Shown piece after piece: positions 16,599-25,040 of a stretch of 64,000 bases of DNA. Under the pieces are notes generated by a model, which was not told the origin of the DNA, did not search any database, and saw only the letters and a program-made list of their open reading frames with translations. The position numbers were made by a program, and so were the translations under genes. Within the stretch, counting starts at the first letter, position 1; each line of letters begins with the position of its first letter. The DNA comes from Leucobacter insecticola. Lineage in GTDB: Bacteria; Actinomycetota; Actinomycetes; Actinomycetales; Microbacteriaceae. The stretch is taken from positions 496,001 through 560,000 of the forward strand of contig NZ_CP049934.1 in the NCBI RefSeq assembly GCF_011382965.1, given 5' to 3'.

Positions 16599-17513
16599 TC
16601 AACCGAGTTTCTTCGCCGCGAGCCAGTCGCGCGCGATGTCAGCGGCCGGCAGCTGCTCATTCACGCTGCGCGCGTTCATCTCGAGCAGGTCCGCCGGCGT
16701 CATCGCGGCGCTTACCTTGTCAATCACGGCCGCCGCGCCAGCGTCCACACGATCGCTCGCGAGAGGCACAACGTGAGAGGCGAGAAAGACGCCCTTCGTA
16801 TCCTCGAGTGAGACGAGCTTATTCTCGCTCAGCGTCGGATCAGCGGTGTAAATGATCGCCAGCTGAATGTCGTCATCCTGCAGCGCCTTCACGGTGAGCG
16901 GCCCGCCGCTGTCCTCGATCGGAGTGAAGGTGACACCCTCGATTCCGTAGACCTTTGCGAGGCCCGCCGGACCATACGGCCTGGTCTCAGCCTCCGAGTT
17001 CCCGCCAAGCGTCAACGGCACCGTGACCCGAGCAAGATCCTCAACCGTCGAAAGATTCCACTCACCAGCGAACGCCTGCGTCACTGTATAGCTATCCTGA
17101 TCGGTCGCTGGCGACTGCTTCAGCACCCGCAGACCCTTGGGCGTTGCCGCCGTCAACGCGTCGTAGACATCGCCTGAAGTGCGGGCCTGCGTTTCAGGCT
17201 CCCAGTACTGCAGCAGATTGCCGGTGTACTCGGGGAAGAGGTCAATCGCCCCAGCCTCAATCTCAGGCAAATACACCTCGCGCTGCCCGATCCGGAATTC
17301 ACGTTCGACTGAGAAGCCGTCAGCTTCGAGCGCCTGCGCGTACACTTCGGCGATGATTTCATTCGAATAATAATCCTGCGAACCAATGACAATCGTGTCG
17401 CCGGCCTTCGAGTCGCCGCCATTCGCATCAAGCGGATCCTCCGCGGCGCAACCCGTGAATGCGAGTGCGCCCGCAAGCAGTGTGGCCGTCAGCAGAGTAG
17501 TGCGTCGGAGCAT
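16599..17513 (-). CDS. Osmoprotectant (glycine betaine/choline-type) ABC transporter substrate-binding lipoprotein
   Basis: 304 residues from ATG 17513 (an upstream in-frame start at 17528 adds only M-E-G-P-T). Lipobox AFTGC is at residues 16-20. The domain is the OpuAC/ProX type: 'IVIGSQDYYSNEIIAEVYAQ' then 'GAIDLFPEYTGNLLQYW', whose aromatic residues form the quaternary-amine binding cage in this family. No permease or ATPase gene of the OpuB/OpuC kind is beside it, so here it is an orphan receptor: either the transporter genes lie elsewhere or were lost at the edge of the accessory zone. Confidence 0.88.
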   Translation of the reverse strand: MLRRTTLLTATLLAGALAFTGCAAEDPLDANGGDSKAGDTIVIGSQDYYSNEIIAEVYAQALEADGFSVEREFRIGQREVYLPEIEAGAIDLFPEYTGNLLQYWEPETQARTSGDVYDALTAATPKGLRVLKQSPATDQDSYTVTQAFAGEWNLSTVEDLARVTVPLTLGGNSEAETRPYGPAGLAKVYGIEGVTFTPIEDSGGPLTVKALQDDDIQLAIIYTADPTLSENKLVSLEDTKGVFLASHVVPLASDRVDAGAAAVIDKVSAAMTPADLLEMNARSVNEQLPAADIARDWLAAKKLG

Positions 17514-18034
17514 GGTCGGTCCTTCCATCGGTACAGCGGTCGGGTGGCGTGAGTCAGGCTTAGGCGCTCAACATCGATCACGTCCTACCTTCACCGCGCC
17601 GTGCGCTCGACCATCACCCCTCAACAGTATCGCTGCGACCCCGAGCGCGCACGGAATCTCAGTGAACGATTCCAAGACGGCACGCGACATTTGGATCGAT
17701 GGTGCGTCGAGTGGAGCGGCGGCTTGACCGGTACCTCAAATCGGGTTCCCCAACAGCGAGCAGGCGGTTCAGCCACGAGAGTGCGCTTTGGTGGGATCGC
17801 GCTTTCGCGACTGAGCCCCGCTCTCGGCCTATCGGCAGAAAGGGAGTGTCGGAAAATCCCACGTGCCTTCTGCCGCAGGGATTCCCGGAGCCTCTGAATT
17901 CGATTTTCCAGGTTAAGCTCCAGATTTTTCCATGGCCTCACCTGTAGTCATGCGCGGCGACGCGTTCGCCGTTATCGCCCCCAATCTCCGCGTGAGACGA
18001 CGCTCGAGCATCCAATCCGGGTTGCCAGATGAGC
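17514..18034. other. Gene-poor stretch between the binding lipoprotein and the HNH gene
   Basis: About 520 bases without a convincing gene. The only structure seen is a segment at about 17880-17945 containing TTTTCCAGGTTAAGCTCC, which has a diverged direct copy at about 18905-18970 (TTTTCCTGGTTAAGCTCC) on the other side of the HNH gene. Composition is slightly lower in GC than the neighbouring core genes. Confidence 0.5.
17906..17923. repeat. Left copy of imperfect repeat flanking the HNH gene
   Basis: TTTTCCAGGTTAAGCTCC; the counterpart at about 18930-18947 differs by one base in these 18, and a weaker match continues for about 25 bases on either side (for example TCCATGGCC against TCCAGGCCC). 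The pair encloses the HNH endonuclease gene. Confidence 0.4.
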
Positions 18035-18673
18035 TCAGTCCCGAAGCGGCTGAGTCAACCCAAATCGTCTGATCCACGCGCGGTGGTAGGCAACACGCTT
18101 TGCGCCAGCACCAGCAGCAACCATTGCTGGGTAGTGAGCCAAAAGACCATCCCAACCAGCACTTCCCCTCACCGCTGCAACGGACGTCGCCCTATTCGAC
18201 TTCTGAGTGTTACACGCCGCGTGCAACGTGGTGAGGTTATCAACCGAGAAAGCCCCGCCCAGACTATGCGGAACAACGTGATCCGCTTCAGAGGCGAGGA
18301 ACCAGAACACGGGGTGAGTGAAACCACGCTTATAGTTCGGGTGATAGGGAATCTCGGCGGGGAAAAGGTCATGCATTGCCACCAATACACATCGAGGGAC
18401 AGACCTTCCACCGCAGGCGGTACAAATGTGGTTGTCACGCATGAACACTCGTGCGCGGATACTCTCCCTGGTGGTCCGAGAAATCGTCTCTTCGCTTCTA
18501 GTGACCGCCATCGAGGTACTCGAGAGATGACCCACCCAGATTGCCATCGCAACTGGGGAAAGGGCGAGCTTCGCGGCTTCTAAGTCTCCTGCCGATACCC
18601 GCTCAGCGGCGCGCAGAAGACTGAGCGCATAGCTCTCAGTGTCTTGCAGTGAGAACTCACGTATGTCGACCAT
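18035..18673 (-). CDS. HNH endonuclease domain protein
   Basis: 212 residues. An HNH/McrA-type nuclease core occupies about 85-165: a CxxC pair in 'NHICTACGGR', the central 'SEADHVVPHSLGGAFSVDNL' with the D-H and N motif, and 'TTLHAACNTQKSNR' carrying the last His/Cys ligands. The N-terminal 75 residues are helical and not recognised. HNH proteins of this size occur as orphan restriction-like nucleases, homing-type nucleases and phage genes; no methylase is adjacent, so a classical restriction pair is not supported. Confidence 0.8.
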   Translation of the reverse strand: MVDIREFSLQDTESYALSLLRAAERVSAGDLEAAKLALSPVAMAIWVGHLSSTSMAVTRSEETISRTTRESIRARVFMRDNHICTACGGRSVPRCVLVAMHDLFPAEIPYHPNYKRGFTHPVFWFLASEADHVVPHSLGGAFSVDNLTTLHAACNTQKSNRATSVAAVRGSAGWDGLLAHYPAMVAAGAGAKRVAYHRAWIRRFGLTQPLRD

Positions 18674-19144
18674 GCTCTAGAGAGTACCGCCGTTTTCCAG
18701 CATTCGAAATCGTCATCTGCACTCCCCAAAGACTGTTCAAGGAATCGTCAGGCCTCGCCAACACCCGACATTCTCAGACAGCAGAATGAGTCCGGAACAA
18801 CCCCCTGATCTGGACTCAAGAGCCAAATCACAAACCTCAACTGCTCAATTTCATAGACCGCATTTCGTGGAGTGCTTTTTTGAATCCCAGAGCCCTTGTC
18901 CCTTAAGAGATCCGCGGAACCCCCCAAAGCAGTTTTCCTGGTTAAGCTCCGAACCCTTCCAGGCCCTCCGCCTGAAGCTTTCCTCGGCGCACATCCTTAC
19001 CACCGAGAGCCACAAGCTTCGTCCTGGTGCTCACCAACCTCGCACCATGCCTTGCGTCTCGACTTTGAAGGGTCGTCGAAATGGCTTGCGGGACTCAGGG
19101 GCGTTCCCATAGCACTCGAAGACAAGCAACGAGAGCTGGGTGCA
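18674..19144. other. Non-coding stretch between the two nuclease genes
   Basis: About 470 bases with no convincing gene on either strand; the open frames here lack ribosome-binding sites and family features. It contains the right copy of the imperfect repeat (about 18930-18947) and is probably the promoter region of the HNH gene plus the 3' flank of the PD-(D/E)XK gene. Confidence 0.45.
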
Positions 19145-19942
19145 CTACTCGGCCTCCCTGAGCCACTGGTAAGAGTCGAGAGCTTCCGTATTACTGTCGA
19201 ACTCATACGCGCGGTGAACGGCGGAGTGGATGAGAAGGGTGTCTCGTTCGGACCATTCACGCTCGCCATTGCGCGACAGGTCGTACAGTAATTTCGCGAA
19301 GTCGTGAATCTTCACTGGGATCCAGTCTTTGCTCGAGAACGCCAAGTTCACCGGGCTCGAGCCTTCCTCCCTAACATATGGAATGTCGATGGATTCACCG
19401 CTGAGAGACAAGATGATGTGCTTGGTGGTCGCTCCGGGTTCCACGTGACGACCGTCTTCGTCTTCAAGGTCCATCCACCAGACCCAACCGAGGTAAGCGT
19501 CGGTCTGCACAACGCCTCGCTTGCTCGGACGATGCTTTCGACCGCTGGTCCAGTACCAGTCCTCGTTGTCCTTGTAGTGCTGCCGAATTTCCGCAGCGCG
19601 TTTGCCCGGGGCATGCCTTTCCTCTCTCCCGTCCCCCTCGCAGGTTTCGTAGGCAGTCGCGTTCCAGTCGGCATGCCCCTTTACCTCGATGACGGCCGCA
19701 AGCTCATTGGTGTCTGTCCGGGCCAAACACAGGTCGGGGCCGAACTTTCCACTTGGGTACGCTCGGAGCAATGGCCCGTCTCCAAGATCGAGGGCCCGGA
19801 TACTGGAGCAACCAGGCTTCCTCTTCTCGGCCGCGTCCATCATCGCCCGAGCAGCCATCATGCTCAACTCTGGGCTTGCCTTTAAGAACAGTGCGGCGAT
19901 CGAACGTGTGAACAAATCCTCGTGAGGAACTCGGAATCCCAT
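19145..19942 (-). CDS. Predicted PD-(D/E)XK-type nuclease-like protein
   Basis: 265 residues, no close family recognised. A PD-(D/E)XK-like core is suggested by 'GKFGPDLCLARTDTNELAAV' followed directly by 'IEVKGH': Pro-Asp, a 14-residue beta hairpin, then Glu-x-Lys, the catalytic spacing of restriction-type nucleases. The remainder is rich in Trp and charged residues. It sits with an HNH nuclease in a gene-poor accessory zone. An IS1634-family element has landed only about 8-118 bases upstream of its ATG, so its native promoter may be separated from it. Confidence 0.6.
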   Translation of the reverse strand: MGFRVPHEDLFTRSIAALFLKASPELSMMAARAMMDAAEKRKPGCSSIRALDLGDGPLLRAYPSGKFGPDLCLARTDTNELAAVIEVKGHADWNATAYETCEGDGREERHAPGKRAAEIRQHYKDNEDWYWTSGRKHRPSKRGVVQTDAYLGWVWWMDLEDEDGRHVEPGATTKHIILSLSGESIDIPYVREEGSSPVNLAFSSKDWIPVKIHDFAKLLYDLSRNGEREWSERDTLLIHSAVHRAYEFDSNTEALDSYQWLREAE

Positions 19943-19949
19943 ACAGTCA

Positions 19950-20060
19950 TGCTAGGTGAAAAGACCAGCTGGAGAGAGCTCGGACCGCTGGGAATGAAGT
20001 CCCGTTGTCCTGGCCACAGCTACCGTAATTGGAGTAGATGGCAACTTGATGTGCCCGTCA
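19950..20060. repeat. Left copy of 111-bp target-site duplication
   Basis: The 111 bases from 19950 to 20060 are repeated without a visible difference at 21708-21818, immediately outside the two ends of the IS1634-family element. This is a target-site duplication of unusual length. Confidence 0.9.
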
Positions 20061-21707
20061 CCTGAGTTGACCGCTTTGGGGTGGTTTTGTGGGATTTGAA
20101 CGCGAGAACGTTGATTTTATGCGGGTCTCTGCGGAGAATGTGGTTACTAACGTGCCCCTATGTAGGCTGAACGCATGTCAGTATTCGTTCGGAAAGTTCA
20201 GACGAAATCTGGTGCGACCGCGGTTCAGATCGTCACCAAAACGGGGCGACAGGTCACCGGAATCGATCACATCGGGTCCGCGCACACTGACACCGACTTG
20301 GCACTCCTGACCGATATCGCGAGACAACGCATCCGTGAACGTGAGCGCGATGCCGGGCAAGGTGAGTTCGACTTCGGTCTTGCCCCGTCTCCCGCGTCGA
20401 CTGCGCTGCTGGCACGCGCATACTCGCGACTGCTCTACGACACCCTCGCGGGCGTATATGCGCAGCTCGGGTTCGCTTCCGCCGTCGATGACGCCGTGTT
20501 CCGTGACCTGGTGATCGCACGCATCATCGAACCCGCCTCAAAGCTCGACACCATCCGAATCCTTGACGAACTCGGGCTCACCCCGCCTTCGAACACAGGC
20601 ATTCACCGTTCCCTCAATCGTGCTGCCGATGAGAACTATCGTGACCAGTTCTCGAAGGCGTGTGTCGAGTTTCGTGGCACCAAGCAACTCACCCTCGTGT
20701 TGTATGACGTTACGACATTGTTCTTCCAGGTTGAACAAGAAGACGACTACCGTATCCCGGGGCTCTCCAAAGAACGCCGGTTGGAACCCCAAATTGTGGT
20801 TGGTCTTCTCGTTGATGAGCGGGGGTTCCCCCTGCAATTGCACTCCTTCGAGGGGAACAAAGCAGAGACGCTCACCCTGGTGCCGGTGCTTGACGCGTTC
20901 AGAGCACAGCACCCCGACGTGGCAGTAAGTGTGGCGTGTGATGCGGGCATGCTTTCTGCCGCGAACCTCCTCGCGTTAGAGGACGCCGGCTACTCATTCA
21001 TTGTAGGGTCGAGGATCGCGAAAACTCCATACGATATTGCCGAATTCCAGAACGATGGCGGGATCCTGAACGATGGTCAAATCTTTGAATCGCAGCAGTG
21101 GTTTGGTCGAGGTGAGACCCGCAGACAACGTCGGGTGGTGTACCAGTATCGCGAGAAGCGTGCCCGTCTCGATCTGCGCAACATTGAGAAGCAAGTCGAG
21201 AAGGCCCGCAACGTGGTTGCGGGGACGAGTGCCGTAAAGAAGGGCCGATTCTTGAAGATCACGGATGCCAAGAAGAGTATTGATGAGGCGCTCGTGGAAT
21301 CAGCGAAGCAGCGAGCCGGGGTGAAGGGGTATGTGACAAATCTGCCGATATTGACAGCCTCAGCAACGACAGTAATTGATGCGTATCATCAGCTCTTCAA
21401 CGTGGAAGCGTCGTTTCGGATGGCGAAGACTGATCTACGGGCTCGCCCAATTTTTCATCGACAGCGGGAAAAGATCGAGGCGCATCTCACGGTCGTGTTT
21501 TGTGCAATCGCGGTATCGCGGCATATCCAGGAAGTCACCGGGGTCTCGATTAAGCGGTTCGTAAAGGTGTTGGCTCCGGTGAAAGACGCGGTGATCGTGG
21601 TTGAGGGCATCGAGCACACAATTCCCGCGGCTATCACTGACGAAGTTGCATTGCTACTGAAGGGTCTGACTGTCATGGGTGGTGGTCACTAAACCGGTCA
21701 ACTCAGG
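20061..21707 (+). mobile_element. IS1634-family insertion sequence (1647 bp)
   Basis: Ends are defined by terminal inverted repeats, CCTGAGTTGACCG at 20061 and its complement CGGTCAACTCAGG ending at 21707, and by 111-bp direct repeats immediately outside. One transposase gene fills the element. Long, variable target duplications are a reported property of IS1634-family elements (for example IS1549 of mycobacteria). Perfect ends, intact transposase and identical repeats point to a recent insertion. Confidence 0.9.
20175..21692 (+). CDS. IS1634-family transposase
   Basis: 505 residues, intact. DDE transposase of the IS4-like superfamily, IS1634 group: 'TLVLYDVTTLFFQVEQEDDY' carries the first catalytic Asp, 'VSVACDAGMLSAANLLALED' the second, and 'IDAYHQLFNVEASFRMAKTD' the Y-x-x-x-x-x-x-E motif with the catalytic Glu. 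It catalyses cut-and-paste movement of the surrounding element. ATG 20175 is in-frame and 114 bases from the left end. Confidence 0.93.
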   Translation: MSVFVRKVQTKSGATAVQIVTKTGRQVTGIDHIGSAHTDTDLALLTDIARQRIRERERDAGQGEFDFGLAPSPASTALLARAYSRLLYDTLAGVYAQLGFASAVDDAVFRDLVIARIIEPASKLDTIRILDELGLTPPSNTGIHRSLNRAADENYRDQFSKACVEFRGTKQLTLVLYDVTTLFFQVEQEDDYRIPGLSKERRLEPQIVVGLLVDERGFPLQLHSFEGNKAETLTLVPVLDAFRAQHPDVAVSVACDAGMLSAANLLALEDAGYSFIVGSRIAKTPYDIAEFQNDGGILNDGQIFESQQWFGRGETRRQRRVVYQYREKRARLDLRNIEKQVEKARNVVAGTSAVKKGRFLKITDAKKSIDEALVESAKQRAGVKGYVTNLPILTASATTVIDAYHQLFNVEASFRMAKTDLRARPIFHRQREKIEAHLTVVFCAIAVSRHIQEVTGVSIKRFVKVLAPVKDAVIVVEGIEHTIPAAITDEVALLLKGLTVMGGGH

Positions 21708-21818
21708 TGCTAGGTGAAAAGACCAGCTGGAGAGAGCTCGGACCGCTGGGAATGAAGTCCCGTTGTCCTGGCCACAGCTACCGTAATTGGAGTAGATGGC
21801 AACTTGATGTGCCCGTCA
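21708..21818. repeat. Right copy of 111-bp target-site duplication
   Basis: Matches 19950-20060 over its full length; joins directly to the right end of the IS1634-family element. After it the sequence continues for only 17 bases before the duplicated target of the next element (IS256). Confidence 0.9.
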
Positions 21819-21845
21819 GTTGGGCCACCCTAGCAAAATACCGGA

Positions 21846-23542
21846 GGGTGTCAAATAGTTTGTGTAAGCCGGGGATCCCCGGAAGGAACGCAACACTATG
21901 GAGACCATGTCGTATCAAGACGAGGAACGCGCCGAAAGGCGTCGTACACAGAAAGAGATCGCTGACCAGCTGAGGGCCTCTGGCGCGTTGGATGACATCT
22001 TCGCGCAGATGGACGCGGGTGCCCCGTTGACCGGCGACAACGGGCTACTCGGCGGGATTGTGAAGGCCGCCCTCGAACGCGGCCTGGAAACGGAGCTGAG
22101 TGACCATCTCGGGTATGAGAAAGGAGATCCCGAAGCAAACATTTACCCGAATTCCCGGAATGGGACGTCAGCGAAAACCGTATCGACCGAGGTCGGTGAT
22201 ATTGAGCTTGCGATCCCCAGGGACCGTGACGGGTCATTCACGCCGATGCTCGTCCCGAAAGGCCAGCGCCGCCTCGACGGATTAGACGGCATGATCATCT
22301 CGCTCTATGCGGGCGGGATGACGATCCGTGAGATCCAGCATCACCTGTACTCAACGCTGGGCACTGACCTGTCACACGAGACGATCTCGAAGATCACGGA
22401 CCAGATTCAAGACGAGGTCCTTGCCTGGCAGACGCGCCCCTTGGAGCCGTTGTACCCGGTGATCTATCTCGACGCGATCATCGTGAAGATCCGTGATGGT
22501 GGGCACGTCCGAAACAAGGCCGCACATATCGCGGTCGGCGTCGATATGGACGGCATCAAGCACGTCCTCGGGATTTGGGTACAAGCAACCGAGGGGGCAA
22601 AGTTTTGGGCAGCCGTGTGTGCAGAGCTCGCGAACCGTGGCGTGCGTGACGTGTTGATCGTCGCGTGTGACGGTTTGACCGGGTTCCCCGAAGCGATCCA
22701 GGCGACCTGGCCTGAAGCGACGGTACAGACCTGCGTGGTGCACCTGATCCGTGCCGCAATGCGGTTCGTGAACTACCAAGACCGGAAAGCTGTCGCCTCG
22801 GCCCTGAAACCGATCTACCAGGCCGTCAACGAGGATGCCGCGCTTGAAGCGCTCGAAGAGTTCTCGAACTCGACGTTGGGGAAGAAATATCCATCGGCGG
22901 TGAAATCGTTTCAAGACGCGTGGGATCGTTTCATTCCGTTCCTCGCGTTCCCGCCGGAACTTCGGCGGGTGATCTACACCACCAACGCGATCGAATCGTT
23001 GAACTATCAGCTGCGGAAGGTGACGAAGAACCGTGGTCATTTCCCCAACGATGCTGCGGCGGTGAAGCTATTGTGGCTCGCGATCTGCAACATCGAAGAC
23101 AAGCGTGCCCGGGAACGCCAGAAAGAACGGGGAAAGCCTGCCAAAGAACGCAACGCGAAGCCTCGCCTGATCGAGGGCGCAGTGACTACGAACTGGAAGA
23201 CAGCGCTCGCGCAGCTCGCGCTCGCGTACCCCGACCGTATCGAGCCCTACCTCTAAAACTGCACCCGAAAGGACACCTATCATGACCGCCACACTCGATA
23301 TTGAAGAAGGCCTCACCGCGCAAGAAGCCTGGCTGATTCTTGCCGATGATGTTCTCTGGACCTTGGCCGAGTTTCTGCCCAAACTGAGTCGGGAAGCGAA
23401 ACGAGAGATCACGGACCAGCTCGGCTACATCGGGGGCGCTACAGCTCTTGGGACGAGCTTGCTGCGACAACCCGGACCACCTCAAACAACATCAACCCAG
23501 AAAACTAAATCCCGCAGCTTACACAAACCTCTTGACAGGCCC
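21846..23542 (+). mobile_element. IS256-family insertion sequence (about 1.7 kb) with passenger ORF
   Basis: Terminal inverted repeats: left TGTCAA-ATA-GTTTGTGTAAGC (from 21849) and right end TTGACA (23532-23537) with the complementary GCTTACACAAAC just inside. AAATACCGGA is present on both outer sides (21836-21845 and 23543-23552), a 10-bp target duplication. The element holds a transposase and a second small gene downstream of it. Confidence 0.88.
21898..23256 (+). CDS. IS256-family transposase
   Basis: 452 residues, intact. The mutator-type DDE transposase is recognised by 'YPVIYLDAIIVKIRDGGHVR' (first Asp), 'VLIVACDGLTGFPEAIQATW' (D-G-L-x-G-F motif, second Asp), 'TCVVHLIRAAMRFV' and 'YTTNAIESLNYQLRKVTKNR' (catalytic Glu). 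GGAAGGA precedes ATG 21898. Somewhat longer than the usual 400-420 residues through a charged C-terminal segment ('KRARERQKERGKPAKERNAK'). Confidence 0.93.
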   Translation: METMSYQDEERAERRRTQKEIADQLRASGALDDIFAQMDAGAPLTGDNGLLGGIVKAALERGLETELSDHLGYEKGDPEANIYPNSRNGTSAKTVSTEVGDIELAIPRDRDGSFTPMLVPKGQRRLDGLDGMIISLYAGGMTIREIQHHLYSTLGTDLSHETISKITDQIQDEVLAWQTRPLEPLYPVIYLDAIIVKIRDGGHVRNKAAHIAVGVDMDGIKHVLGIWVQATEGAKFWAAVCAELANRGVRDVLIVACDGLTGFPEAIQATWPEATVQTCVVHLIRAAMRFVNYQDRKAVASALKPIYQAVNEDAALEALEEFSNSTLGKKYPSAVKSFQDAWDRFIPFLAFPPELRRVIYTTNAIESLNYQLRKVTKNRGHFPNDAAAVKLLWLAICNIEDKRARERQKERGKPAKERNAKPRLIEGAVTTNWKTALAQLALAYPDRIEPYL

Positions 23543-23566
23543 AAATACCGGATGTCGTTAATTTAA
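23282..23566 (+). CDS. Passenger ORF of the IS256 element (unknown function)
   Basis: 94 residues, starting 25 bases after the transposase stop with AAAGGA before ATG 23282. The first 60 residues look protein-like and helical ('AQEAWLILADDVLWTLAEFL', then 'LSREAKREITDQLGYIGGAT'); the last 30 run out through the right inverted repeat, so the natural C-terminus depends on where the element sits. A second gene is not part of the minimal IS256 plan; it may modulate transposition. No family recognised. Confidence 0.6.
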   Translation: MTATLDIEEGLTAQEAWLILADDVLWTLAEFLPKLSREAKREITDQLGYIGGATALGTSLLRQPGPPQTTSTQKTKSRSLHKPLDRPKYRMSLI

Positions 23567-23635
23567 CCCTGAAATCGGGGGCAACGATCGAGCCCCACTT
23601 TCGTGAACGGGAAGATACCTCCGCACAAAACAAGA

Positions 23636-23673
23636 GGGAGTGTTGCTGGACCTCAAGGCCCAGCAACACTCCC
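23636..23673. terminator. Strong hairpin terminator
   Basis: GGGAGTGTTGCTGG (23636-23649) pairs perfectly with CCAGCAACACTCCC (23660-23673), ten-base loop, followed by GTTT. It precedes a duplicated tRNA-Leu 3' end, just as a similar hairpin (25126-25168) precedes the complete tRNA-Leu. Confidence 0.7.
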
Positions 23674-23683
23674 GTTTAATATC

Positions 23684-23705
23684 TCGTGCGCGGAGGGGGA
23701 CTTGA
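23684..23705 (-). repeat. Duplicated 3' end of tRNA-Leu
   Basis: These 22 bases match the 3' end of tRNA-Leu at 25171-25191 (acceptor strand and part of the T-arm) in the same orientation, except that this copy has five Gs at 23695-23699 where the complete tRNA has four. Such a partial copy is a typical scar of integration at a tRNA gene. Confidence 0.75.
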
Positions 23706-23755
23706 CGCGAATGCTTCGCATTCGCCCCGCTCGCGACGCCACTGGCGTCACTCGC

Positions 23756-25040
23756 GGGGTTACCGGCCAAAACGTGTGGATGGAAGCTTGATCTAGCCGC
23801 ATGATCACGCGGTAAAACAGGGATCGTTATGCTCCGACACCCTTAACTGTGCCCAAACCATCAAACACGACCTCCTGTCTGCTATGCACTATCAAGCTCG
23901 TCAAGAACGGGAAAACAGCAGCCGGCACCCAACGCTGGAAATGCCCCTCATGTGGAGCCTCAACCTCCCGCAAACGCGACGATGTCACCCGCAAACACCA
24001 ACTCGACAGATTCTTCACTTGGCTCCTCGGGAAACACTCTCAACCAGAAATCACCGGCACCCAGACTGGCCGATCCTTTCGCCGGAAGGCCGCCTGGTGC
24101 TGGCGCATCACCCCGCGTCTACCGACAGTCACACTCCCACCCAAATATGTGATTATTGACGGCACCTACATCGGTTCCTGGTGTCTGCTCATCGCAACTG
24201 AGGAACACCAGATACCCCTCGCTTGGCAATGGTGCTCTACCGAATCTCAAGCCGCATGGGAAGCACTCCTCAGGCAGATCCCTGCCCCGCTCGTCGTGAT
24301 CTGTGACGGCGGGTCAGGGGTACGTGCCGCGATCCGGGAACAATGGCCAGACACCCTCACCCAGCGCTGCCTCTTCCACATCTGGATGAACCTCAGAACC
24401 CACCTCACTCTCCGGCCCCGCACCCCCGCAGGCCAAGCATTGCTTGAACTCGGGAAACGACTCCGCCGGGTGACAAACACCGATGACGCAGTCGCTTGGT
24501 TACAGCAACTCAACGACTGGCACAGCATCTACGGTCACCTCACCACAGAACGTTCCTACGCAAAGAAACGTCTCCCTGGCGGGCTCTGGGACTCACCCAC
24601 CGGGAAGAAATGGTGGTACACCCACGACCGTCTCAGAAAGGCGTACAACCTCCTCGCGGAACTCCAACGCCGCGGCCACCTCTTCACCTATCTGACCGCC
24701 GGAGGCCCCAAAACAACAAGCCGTCTCGAAGGCGGGATCAACGCCCTCATCAAGCAGACACTCCGCCTTCACCGAGGCATGACAATCGACCACCAAAAAC
24801 GTGCCGCAGAATGGGTGCTCGTTGAACGTGCAGGCCTCCTACACACCGCACCGGCAATGATCACCGAAGCAGCCATCGCGCCGCCCCAGAAACAACGGCC
24901 ACGATTCACCGAACCCGACCCAGGTCCAGCCCTCTACGACACCGCGCTCAGCAGTGAGGAAGGTCTCTGGCTACGCACCGGATGGGGCGGCAGACACTAG
25001 ACACGCCCAACCGCATCCACACGTTTTGGCCGGTAACCCC
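23756..25040 (+). mobile_element. IS1249-group insertion sequence (1285 bp)
   Basis: Bounded by perfect 26-bp inverted repeats (GGGGTTACCGGCCAAAACGT at the left end, complement at the right). ACTCGC flanks both sides (23750-23755 and 25041-25046), a 6-bp target duplication. It is inserted into a cluster of small palindromes between the duplicated tRNA-Leu end and tRNA-Leu. Single intact transposase gene. Confidence 0.88.
23849..25000 (+). CDS. IS1249-group (IS256-like) transposase
   Basis: 383 residues, intact, GTG start 23849. An N-terminal zinc-finger-like region ('CLLCTIKLVKNG', 'RWKCPSCGAS') precedes the DDE core: 'YVIIDGTYIGSWCLLIATEE' (first Asp), 'LVVICDGGSGVRAAIREQW' (D-G-x-x-G motif), 'QRCLFHIWMNLR', and 'TTSRLEGGINALIKQTLRLH' carrying the Glu. 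The arrangement is that of the corynebacterial IS1249 group. Confidence 0.9.
   Translation: MPKPSNTTSCLLCTIKLVKNGKTAAGTQRWKCPSCGASTSRKRDDVTRKHQLDRFFTWLLGKHSQPEITGTQTGRSFRRKAAWCWRITPRLPTVTLPPKYVIIDGTYIGSWCLLIATEEHQIPLAWQWCSTESQAAWEALLRQIPAPLVVICDGGSGVRAAIREQWPDTLTQRCLFHIWMNLRTHLTLRPRTPAGQALLELGKRLRRVTNTDDAVAWLQQLNDWHSIYGHLTTERSYAKKRLPGGLWDSPTGKKWWYTHDRLRKAYNLLAELQRRGHLFTYLTAGGPKTTSRLEGGINALIKQTLRLHRGMTIDHQKRAAEWVLVERAGLLHTAPAMITEAAIAPPQKQRPRFTEPDPGPALYDTALSSEEGLWLRTGWGGRH

Noticed and set aside
18786..19112. Plus-strand open frame in the gap between the nuclease genes
   Set aside because: No ribosome-binding site, unusual Ser/Pro-rich composition and no domain; treated as non-coding.
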